In this document: positions 1-5,757 of the stretch, piece by piece
Layout: each line of letters opens with the position of its first letter
How positions within the stretch are numbered: the first letter of the stretch is position 1
Source of the DNA: Paractinoplanes ferrugineus
GTDB lineage: Bacteria; Actinomycetota; Actinomycetes; Mycobacteriales; Micromonosporaceae
DNA: 33,241 nt
Assembly: GCF_016862195.1 (NCBI RefSeq)
Contig: NZ_BOMM01000092.1
Span: forward strand, 1-33,241
Direction: 5' to 3'
Notes under the pieces: generated by a model
Databases searched by the model: none
What the model saw: the letters and a program-made list of their open reading frames with translations, nothing else
Told to the model about the DNA's origin: nothing
Made by a program: the position numbers and the translations under genes

Positions 1-160
1 GATTCTTGGTGAGCAGTTTCAACAAACCGTTCGGACCGGTCAGCTCCAGCCCGCGAGCCTTCGCCTCGGCCACCATCGCCGCCGCGGCGGCCTGCTCGCG
101 CGACAGCCGCCGCCCGTCACCCTCGATCTTCTCCCGCGGACTCACAACCTTCGATGCCAT
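1..160 (-). pseudogene. IS256-family transposase, N-terminal part, runs off the left edge
   Basis: Reading leftward from an ATG at 160, 53 codons are open to the window edge. The product starts MASKVVSPREKIEGDG and carries ARGLELTGPNGLLKLLTKN, the typical start of IS256/Mutator-type DDE transposases just before the long DDE domain. A GTG lies directly upstream in frame (163), so the exact start is uncertain. The rest lies outside the window, so whether the gene is intact cannot be judged; it is called partial. A second IS256 scrap lies at 835-942 on the same strand. The DNA between 161 and 504 has no gene; it holds a 7-bp inverted repeat (CGTCGCC 289-295, GGCGACG 309-315), possibly near the end of the element. 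Confidence 0.75.
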
Positions 161-504
161 CACTCACAGTGCCCATCCCGCCAGGCCATCCGCCTGGCGT
201 GTCGGGCCAAAAACACCGCTCCCGGCACAGTCCCTGCGTCAGCCCTCGCGGGCAATATGGGCTGGTTCGCGTAGTGATCACACGGAAACGTCGCCTATTT
301 GAAGAATCGGCGACGATGGAGTATCGGCCTTTGTCAATCTCCGGACACAGGTGTTCATCGATGCAAAGTGGCCGCTGAACAGAGGTTATTGATTGGCGGC
401 ATTATTTTTCCGGACCCTGGGCCGCCGTGGGAACACCGCCGCCCCAAGGAGGGAGGCCGTTCCGGACGCGAGCTTGGTTGCCATGGCAGCTGAGAGACAG
501 CGCG

Positions 505-830
505 ATGGCCTCAATTGAGACTCGGAAGACCAAGAGCAAGATCACTCGGTATCGGGTGAAGTGGCGTACCGGTGGAACCCGTGAGGGCGCCTGGGACGGA
601 ACCACCTTCGGCGCCCATGCTGACGCCAAGCGTTTCAAAGCTCTGGTCGAGGTGCATGGCCATCAGTGGCCACCGGCCAGCGTGCTCGTTGCTCAGGGAT
701 TCGCTCACCTAGCACCGGGCGCCATAGCGGCACCGATCGCTGCGCTAGCGGACGAGAAGGTCGCTGCTGTAGCGGACGATAAGCTTAAGGTCGTAACGTT
801 CGCGTCGTTCGCCGTCGAGTATGCACCGTC
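505..830 (+). pseudogene. Tyrosine integrase, N-terminal fragment (AICE/pSAM2-type)
   Basis: An ATG at 505 opens a product beginning MASIETRKTKSKITRYRVKW followed by RTGGTREGAWDGTTF and HADAKRFKALVEVHGHQWP. This is the AP2-like/SAM-like N-terminal arm-binding region of actinomycete phage-type integrases, which normally reaches about 380 to 450 residues. The match stops near FASFAVEY (about 825-830), just where the SAM-like core-binding domain should begin. From there the reverse strand reads as IS256 transposase. The catalytic tyrosine recombinase domain (R-HxxR-Y) is therefore absent from the window and the gene is a remnant. Its presence next to a DUF2637 gene suggests it belonged to an integrative and conjugative element. 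Identification is by family pattern, without an alignment. Confidence 0.7.
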
Positions 831-834
831 CACA

Positions 835-942
835 TCACAAGATCAGCGACAGAGCCCGGATCTTGACGTTGATCGCGTCGAGGAAAACGACCGGGTAGAC
901 GCGGTCGAGAGGCCGCTTCTGCCATTCGGTCATGCCGTCCAT
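835..942 (-). pseudogene. IS256-family transposase, internal fragment
   Basis: Reading leftward from 942 the frame gives MDGMTEWQKRPLDRVYPVVF then LDAINVKIR, after which it goes out of register and stops at 835-837. The stretch TEWQxRPLDxVYPVVFxDAIxVKIR is the signature around the first catalytic Asp (FLDA) of IS256 transposases. The recognisable part ends near 857, where it abuts the integrase remnant running the other way. There is no start codon of its own, and the second Asp and the Glu of the DDE triad are missing. It may be a piece of the same element that begins at the left edge, but this cannot be shown here. Confidence 0.8.
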
Positions 943-974
943 GAGATCTCGGCGACGAGTTCTTCGACCCCCAG

Positions 975-1286
975 CTATCGCGGCATCGGCCTATGCCTCT
1001 GTCGCCGCCCGCCACACCCTTTCGAAGTCGTCTCCGGTGGTTTAATTGGTTCGAAGTCGTCCAGTAGGGCGATGTCCTCGAAGGTGCCCACGGGAACTTC
1101 GCTAAGCATTGTTGAACCGGTAGCAACCGTCGGGCCGGCGTAGTCCGCGTGGCCATCCCGATAAATCTCCACCTTGCGCCGTTCGTAATCGTCTTCGTCG
1201 ATTTCGCTGTACAGCTCGACGGGCTCGTCGGGTAGGTCATGCAACCATCGCACTTTCCAGTACCGCATCTCATCTGCGTCACTCAC
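975..1286 (-). CDS. DUF6881-domain protein, C-terminus frameshifted
   Basis: The product (103 residues from the GTG at 1286) contains MRYWKVRWLHDLPDEP, LYSEIDEDDYERRKVEIYRD and TMLSEVPVGTFEDIA, the pattern of small DUF6881 proteins, which are common accessory genes of unknown function in actinomycetes. The GTG is chosen because a strong purine-rich site (GGAGGAGG) precedes it at good distance; an ATG at 1268 is the alternative. The current frame ends in an arginine-rich tail that is unlike the family. One frame over, the DNA reads DDFERVWRAATEA and stops at 991-993, which is the family's usual ending (E-F-x-x-VW). A one-base loss near 1035-1045 therefore appears to have replaced the natural C-terminus. 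Confidence 0.65.
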   Translation of the reverse strand: MSDADEMRYWKVRWLHDLPDEPVELYSEIDEDDYERRKVEIYRDGHADYAGPTVATGSTMLSEVPVGTFEDIALLDDFEPIKPPETTSKGCGGRRQRHRPMPR

Positions 1287-1479
1287 CGCCGCCTCCTCCT
1301 CCTGCTTCGCCACCCGCGTTCGCGCCGTACGATACGATGCGCCCGCTGACATCAAGATTCTCAGAGTTGCGAATCACGAAGACGCCCGGGCGGCCGGGCA
1401 GCCGGGCTACACATCAAGCCCTCCGACGTTGATCTGCACGTAAAGGGTGACCCTTTGGGACTGCCCCGGGACTGCCCCG

Positions 1480-1779
1480 ATATCAGGGGTTGCCCGACAG
1501 CGACTAGACCAGGAGAGCTTTGCGGCCGTACCACCGGAACGCCGAGCTCGCCACTACCTCAACATCACCCACGCTCACACCCAGATCGGCAACATCGAGA
1601 AGGCAAGCAAAATGCTTCTCGAAGGCGACCGGCTCGCTCCGTCGGAAATGCGGTGCGGTCTGCTGGCCCACGAGGTCCTCGCCGATTTACTGCGACGCAC
1701 CCGGGGAACCCCGCCGACGCCCATTGCGGAGCTGGTCCGAACAGATGGGCGTAAGCGTGCTGGGCAGCCTCATCGATGA
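1480..1779 (+). pseudogene. XRE-family regulator, C-terminal TPR-like fragment
   Basis: The readable part, DQESFAAVPPERRARHYLNI through LLEGDRLAPSEMRCGLLAHE and VLADLLRRTRG, matches the C-terminal helical repeat region of the large actinomycete family of XRE-type regulators in which a helix-turn-helix is followed by TPR-like helices. The N-terminal HTH is missing: upstream the frame runs into DNA without coding character that contains the tandem repeat GGGACTGCCCC GGGACTGCCCC (about 1468-1489). The last residues are shifted by one base: the family-type ending EQMGVSV is found in the neighbouring frame at about 1738-1760. The gene is a double-damaged remnant. The piece between 1287 and 1480 holds no other gene that I can see. 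Confidence 0.6.
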
Positions 1780-1968
1780 CGCTATCCGCCCTGTCGTTGC
1801 CGCAAAGCGTCGCTCCACGCCGGGGCTGCTCCCTACGCCCTCTTGTCCCGACGAAATTCGAGCCACGCAGGAGCAACGGAACACCTAGTCAGATCATGCG
1901 CAAGCGTCCCGGACCCGCTTGAATCACGATTGAGAGGCTTCACTGAGCCGGCGGGAAACAGCTCGCGG

Positions 1969-2457
1969 CTACTGCGGGTTCTTGAGGCGATGGTCCTTCA
2001 ACCGGGCATTGAGTTCCCGGCCAGCCCGGGCGGACAGGCTCTCCGGGCCAGGTCGGTAGCCGCCGAGGATGTCAACCGTGACTTCGCGGGTTTTGGTGTC
2101 GGTCGGGCGCCTCCATTTGATCACGGGGACGACAACCCCCGCCGCGCCCGACGGGCCCGAGGTCGGGCGACCGGTCTCGATCCTCTCGATCTCAGTCCAG
2201 TTGATCTTCGTGGTACGGGCAATGCGGCGGACAACGACCCGCTCAGACTCGATGTAGACACCCGCGATGAGGGCGCGGATCGCGAAACCCCACATATATA
2301 TCGCCATCAGACCAAAACCGACGCCCACGCCGACGCCAGCACCGTCCGTCGGCGGCATGAGCTTGGAGACCGCGATGGCTGTGCATATGCCGGCCAGGCT
2401 CGCCGTGCAGAAGCCGAGCACAATATTCCAGAACCATGACCGCCAGACCGACTTCAT
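1969..2457 (-). CDS. Membrane protein with PH-like domain
   Basis: A 162-residue product starting at the ATG at 2457 (GGAG about 6 bases upstream). It has two hydrophobic segments, roughly residues 8-32 (IVLGFCTASLAGICTAIAV) and 40-68 (glycine- and valine-rich, then MAIYMWGFAIRALIAG). Next comes a beta-rich stretch beginning ESERVVVRRIARTTKINW and containing EIERIET, as in bacterial PH domain proteins of the type that carry two membrane helices and a cytoplasmic PH fold. These are widespread in Actinobacteria and their role is unknown. The gene appears intact despite lying in a region of mobile-element debris. It is transcribed towards 1969 with no obvious partner. The family call is made from the pattern of helices and strands, not from catalytic residues. 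Confidence 0.65.
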   Translation of the reverse strand: MKSVWRSWFWNIVLGFCTASLAGICTAIAVSKLMPPTDGAGVGVGVGFGLMAIYMWGFAIRALIAGVYIESERVVVRRIARTTKINWTEIERIETGRPTSGPSGAAGVVVPVIKWRRPTDTKTREVTVDILGGYRPGPESLSARAGRELNARLKDHRLKNPQ

Positions 2458-2583
2458 ATCTCCGGGCTCCAGCCGAACTCACCTATCACGCGATCGACGC
2501 ACAAGCATACGCGGTCACCAATCATGGGCCGCAGCCTGTTTCGCAACAAAAGACGGCGCCGTCCAGGTGCCACCTTGGATTGT

Positions 2584-2841
2584 TCAAGACCACATACCCA
2601 TTTCGTTCCAGGCATCCGTTTGAACAGTCTTCATAAAGTCACGACCGGACCTCGTCACCCATTGCATCGGTGGCACTGGCGCACCCTTGATACCGCCGAG
2701 CTTGCCGTACTGAGCCATTCGGAAAGCACCACCCAGGCCGACAGTACCGGCCGTCACTACTCCGTCGACAACGATCTCCTTCTTGTTCTTTTCCCAACCA
2801 CCCTCATCATCACAGCCATTTTCATCGTGAGGGTATAGAGG
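2584..2841 (-). pseudogene. C-terminal fragment of a large protein, toxin-like
   Basis: The reverse strand is open for 86 codons and stops at 2584-2586, but it has no start: an in-frame stop sits at 2842-2844, where the IS5-type element begins. The product contains DENGCDDEGGWEKNKKEIVV, a glycine/alanine patch (TAGTVGLGGAF) and ends in TDAWNEMGMWS. The composition and the charged head followed by a glycine-rich patch recall the far C-termini of secreted polymorphic toxins or RHS-like proteins. I do not recognise a catalytic motif, so this is only an impression. The most likely history is that insertion of the neighbouring IS removed the 5' part of the gene. Confidence 0.35.
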
Positions 2842-2877
2842 TCACGGGCAGTGTGGGTGGCCGGTTTCCACGTAGGA

Positions 2878-2950
2878 CGAGGCTCCCGGTAAGACAGCAA
2901 TCGCCCAAGATCAGATGCCCCAACCGAGAGCCTCGCTGTGCTGTCTTACC
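2878..2950 (+). promoter_or_regulatory. Interleaved inverted repeats at the IS5-type transposase start
   Basis: Two perfect inverted repeats interlock. CGAGGCTC (2878-2885) pairs with GAGCCTCG (2928-2935), and GGTAAGACAGCA (2888-2899) pairs with TGCTGTCTTACC (2939-2950). Because the order of arms is A, B, A', B', both stems cannot form as a simple nested hairpin. The second B arm covers the first codons of the transposase (GTG at 2938). In RNA the B stem would hide the start and the A stem would leave it open, as in a translational switch; at DNA level these could instead be binding sites for the transposase. Confidence 0.5.
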
Positions 2951-3447
2951 CTGCCGCGATTCCGCTGTCCACCCGCAGCCTGAACCACCTCGCCGACCTC
3001 ATCCGAGCTCACCGCACCCAGCGCCGTTCCCGATGGCGGCGCCTCGAACCCGGCCGGCAAGCCCTGCTCGCCCCAGCCCACCTGCGCAACGGCGACACCC
3101 TGACCCACCTGGCCGCCGGCTTCGAGATCGGTGTCACCACGGCCTGGCGATATGTTCGCGAGGCCATCGACCTGCTCGCCGCGACCGCCGATGACCTGAC
3201 CACGGCGATGACCAGGATCCGGCTGCTCGCCTACACGATCCTCGACGGCACCCTGATCCCGATGGACCGGGTCGCCGACCAGAAACCCTACTTCTCCGGC
3301 AAGCACCGCCGCCACGGTGTCAACGTTCAGGTCATCGCCGATCCGGCAGGCCGGCTCGTTTGGTCGTCGATGGCCCTGCCCGGCGCCACCCACGACCTGA
3401 CCGCGGCCCGCGCTCATGCCATCATCCAGGCGCTGATCAGCGCGAAT
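2938..3447 (+). pseudogene. IS5-family (DDE_Tnp_4 type) transposase, 3'-truncated
   Basis: The product starts at the GTG at 2938 (LSYPAAIPLSTRSLNHLADL). It has an N-terminal helix-turn-helix region (LTHLAAGFEIGVTTAWRYV), then the start of the DDE domain with the first catalytic Asp in LDGTLIPMDRV, FSGKHRRHGVNVQ and the GATHDLTAARAH motif. This is the usual order of the actinomycete IS5-type transposases of about 260 residues. The family match ends around ALISANV (about 3445), after which the frame continues only into unrelated DNA. The second Asp and the Glu are lost, so the gene cannot code for an active enzyme. The cut joins it directly to a BTAD fragment in another frame. Confidence 0.8.
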
Positions 3448-3463
3448 GTGATGACTCCTGAGC

Positions 3464-3736
3464 GCCTACGCCCGCATCGCCGAAATCCTCGAAACCGACC
3501 AACCTGATCAGGCCATCGCCGCGCTCGAACAGGCCATCGAGCACGACCCGGTCAACGAAGAGCTGTACCAGCGGCTGATGCGCATCCACGGCCGCCTCGG
3601 CCGACCCGACGCCGTACGGCGCACCCTGCACCTGCTGGAGAACCGGCTCGCCGAACTCGGCGAATCCGAACCCTCCGAAGCCACCTGCCGCGTCGCTGCC
3701 CGCCAGCTGAAGTCCAGCGTCAGCACCCACCGATGA
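3464..3736 (+). pseudogene. BTAD-domain protein, C-terminal fragment
   Basis: From 3464 the frame reads AYARIAEILETDQPDQAIAA, then ALEQAIEHDPVNEELYQRLM and RIHGRLGRPDAVRRTLHLLE, stopping at 3734-3736. This helix-rich pattern is the end of the bacterial transcriptional activator domain (BTAD), a TPR-like fold found in SARP regulators and in large membrane-anchored LysM/BTAD proteins that are often neighbours of DUF2637 genes on actinomycete plasmids and integrative elements. An in-frame stop at 3452-3454 and the junction with the truncated transposase mean that the start is missing. It lies 51 bases before the DUF2637 gene on the same strand, so the original two genes were probably one operon. 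Confidence 0.65.
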
Positions 3737-3787
3737 CCAGCTGGCCACCTCGCCCGCAGCCCTCTCGACACGGGCGGAGCTGAGCAG

Positions 3788-4519
3788 ATGTCTACAACGA
3801 CCCTTCATCCCGGGCTCGACATCCCCGGCGTGGACGCAAGCGATCGCGGCGCCCGTCCGGCCGGAATGGACCTCGTTCAGCTTCGACGGTTCCCATGGGC
3901 GGTCCGGGCCGCCCTCGTCCTCGGCGTTGCAGCGTCTGTGTCCGCGAACATCCTGCACGCACGCGACAACCCCATCGCCCAGACCATCGCCGCGTGGCCA
4001 CCACTCGCGCTGATGCTCACGGTCGAACTGATCTCCCGCGTGCCGATCTACCGTCGTATGCTGGCCGCCGTGCGACTGCTCGCCACCGCCAGCATCGCCG
4101 CATACGTGTCCTGCTTCCACATGGCCGCCGTGGTCGCCGAGTTCGGCGAACATCAACCCAATCCCTACCTGCTGCCGGTCTCCGTCGACGGCCTGATCGT
4201 CGTCGCCTCCGTCTCGCTGGTCGAACTCGCCGGACGCGTCCGCACGATCCGCAACGAACACTCCCCCGCCCAACGGGCACGCCCGGCCCCCGCGCACCTA
4301 CCACGTCCGCCGGAAGTCGAGACCCAATCTGTCGAGGACCGTGCCACCACGAGTGCGACCAGAACCTCAGCCACCGAATCGGTTATCACGCCACACGCCA
4401 CGCCACCATCCGCAACGGCGACGCCACCAGCCCCGCCGGATACACCACCCGCCGAGCCGCCGATCGAACCTCTCTCCAGTGAACAACCGCTTGCTGACGA
4501 ACCGGAGGATTCGAAATAA
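3788..4519 (+). CDS. DUF2637 (SpdB2-like) membrane protein
   Basis: The ATG at 3788 opens a 243-residue protein. Four hydrophobic stretches lie at roughly residues 38-54, 64-82, 92-120 and 132-152 (WPPLALMLTVELISRV, VSCFHMAAVVAEFGEHQPNP, LPVSVDGLIVVASVSLVELA). The motif YLLPVSVDGLIVVAS is diagnostic of the DUF2637 family, which includes SpdB2-type spread proteins of Streptomyces plasmids and AICEs, thought to help move incoming plasmid DNA through mycelial compartments. A long Pro/Thr/Ser-rich tail follows. Full-length members continue with a small C-terminal helical domain; here that domain is present but in the next frame (see 4479-4751), so the protein probably ends early at EPEDSK. The start is preceded by GGAGCTGAGC about 8 bases upstream. 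Confidence 0.75.
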   Translation: MSTTTLHPGLDIPGVDASDRGARPAGMDLVQLRRFPWAVRAALVLGVAASVSANILHARDNPIAQTIAAWPPLALMLTVELISRVPIYRRMLAAVRLLATASIAAYVSCFHMAAVVAEFGEHQPNPYLLPVSVDGLIVVASVSLVELAGRVRTIRNEHSPAQRARPAPAHLPRPPEVETQSVEDRATTSATRTSATESVITPHATPPSATATPPAPPDTPPAEPPIEPLSSEQPLADEPEDSK

Positions 4520-4751
4520 GGGTCAGGGCGACGCAATCGACCCGGAACTTGCAGCACTACTGCCGGCCGCCCGTGCTGCCCGCAACACCCTCCGCGACCA
4601 ACGCCGAGGCCTGACCCGCGACGCCCTTGCTGCACAGCTCCGTCGCGACGGCTACACGATATGCACCAGCCGAGTCTCCGCCCTCCTGACCCTCTTACGC
4701 AGCGACACGATCACGACCACCACCGCACGGATCCCGTCAACCCACCCCTGA
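4479..4751 (+). pseudogene. Frameshifted C-terminal domain of the DUF2637 protein
   Basis: This frame overlaps the end of the DUF2637 gene and reads DPELAALLPAARAARNTLRD, then LTRDALAAQLRRDGYTICTS and RVSALLTLLRSD. This resembles the DNA-binding-like helical tail that normally ends the same polypeptide in related proteins (an LxPAARAAR helix followed by LTRDALAxxLRxxG). A GTG at 4479 could start it as a separate protein, but I see no good ribosome site for it, and the junction lies inside a low-complexity linker. A one-base change near 4500-4520 that split one gene in two is the simplest reading. A separate translationally coupled gene remains possible. From 4752 to 4977 there is no gene. Confidence 0.55.
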
Positions 4752-4840
4752 CGACCAACGATTCGCTCCGAGTGACATTCAGACCCCGCCGGCGGCATCC
4801 GGATTTAGCCAATGGACGGGTGCTTACCGCACGCATAGAT

Positions 4841-4858
4841 ATTCGCACGTGCGCGAAT
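4841..4858. repeat. Short inverted repeat in the gap after the SpdB-like gene
   Basis: ATTCGC (4841-4846) and GCGAAT (4853-4858) are separated by ACGTGC. The region around it is AT-richer than its neighbours and carries no gene. It could be a small operator; nothing else ties it to a regulator. Confidence 0.25.
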
Positions 4859-4977
4859 CAATTGAGCTAGGCGTCTCCGCATGCGCGCACGACGACCCTG
4901 AAACAACCTTGCATGAGACTCAGAGACGTCTGATTAACATTTTTTGTGGTGTTATGAGGTTTGGGCGTTTCGCCGGA

Positions 4978-5274
4978 TTAGGGTAGTTTCGCAGGCTGGG
5001 CGGCGGGCGAGGTTGGATCATGGCGATGGTGATCATGCTGGCGGAGTTGCCGGGCAGGGCCTCCACCGTAGGAGTGGCCGACCAGAACGACCGGCCCGGT
5101 GGTGCGCTGAGCCAGGAACGACGAGATGTACGCCGCGTCGGTAACCGGCCCGCGCAGCAGGTTCGGCGGCCCGAGCACGGTGTGGCCCTGGCTCTGCAGT
5201 TCGGATGCGACGGCGTTCCAGCTCGACGCGTCGGCCCGCGCGCCGTGAACGAGAACGATGGTCGGTGTCGCCAT
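4978..5274 (-). pseudogene. Alpha/beta hydrolase, 3'-truncated
   Basis: The start is the ATG at 5274 with AGGAG seven bases upstream. The product begins MATPTIVLVHGARADASSWN and contains PVTDAAYISSFLAQRTTGPV followed by VLVGHSYGG, the nucleophile elbow (G-H-S-Y-G) of alpha/beta hydrolases of the epoxide hydrolase-like type, normally 230 to 260 residues long. The HG of the oxyanion hole (VLVHG) is also present. Right after the elbow the protein departs from the family and ends 23 residues later with a His/Pro-rich tail, so the acid and histidine of the triad and the cap region are missing. A neighbouring frame from about 5070 leftward is open (PGNSASMITIAMIQPRPPP) but is not hydrolase-like. 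The cut probably came with the mobile-element debris at its left. Confidence 0.7.
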
Positions 5275-5559
5275 GTCGGTCTCCTCTGTGGTCAATCCGC
5301 GAGCCCGCGACGGGACCGCGCTCAAACACCACCTTTCCCATAGGTCCGCCGAAGACGGAAGGGGGGTCAGTCTTGAACCGATGGTGAATCCGCCGCCGAA
5401 CCCGCGGGGTGGTCGCGGCGACTTCCGGACCGGAACTCCACCGGAAACATGTCTGAGCTGTGAGAACTTGCCGATTGACGCGGTGGTTCGTCGCTCCGGG
5501 AGGACCGGGCAGACATAACGGAGGGGCACACTCCGCTGCCCACCCGGAAGGCGTCCGTC

Positions 5560-5757
5560 ATGCGCGACTCCCCCGTCACCCTCGCGGCGCTGCTCTACGC
5601 AGCGACCGTCTCCGCCGCCGCCTTCACCGCGCTCATCGCGCCCACCGCCGGTCGGCGCCGCGCCGCACGGGACGTTCTGACCATTCTGGTGCGCCGCACC
5701 GAGACCACGGGACGCGAGCCGAACGGGCCCGAGCTGCCACCGGAGACGGGACCCTAG
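5560..5757 (+). CDS. Small protein with one hydrophobic segment, unknown
   Basis: A 65-residue product beginning MRDSPVTLAALLYAATVSAA, with one hydrophobic segment at about residues 7-30 and a polar, Arg/Glu/Pro-rich tail. It could be a small membrane or exported protein. GGAAGG lies about 8 bases before the ATG. Its stop codon overlaps that of the NACHT gene, which runs in the opposite direction (TAG at 5755-5757 against CTA at 5754-5756). I do not recognise the family. The stretch from 5275 to 5559 has no convincing gene; a GGAGGGG at about 5521-5527 has no start codon near it. Confidence 0.4.
   Translation: MRDSPVTLAALLYAATVSAAAFTALIAPTAGRRRAARDVLTILVRRTETTGREPNGPELPPETGP

Noticed and set aside
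161..504. Attachment site or tRNA gene next to the integrase remnant
   Set aside because: No cloverleaf-like sequence and no repeated att-like segment was seen in the window.
1468..1489. Tandem GGGACTGCCCC as an iteron or origin
   Set aside because: Only two copies in a GC-rich, decayed segment, too little to support an origin.
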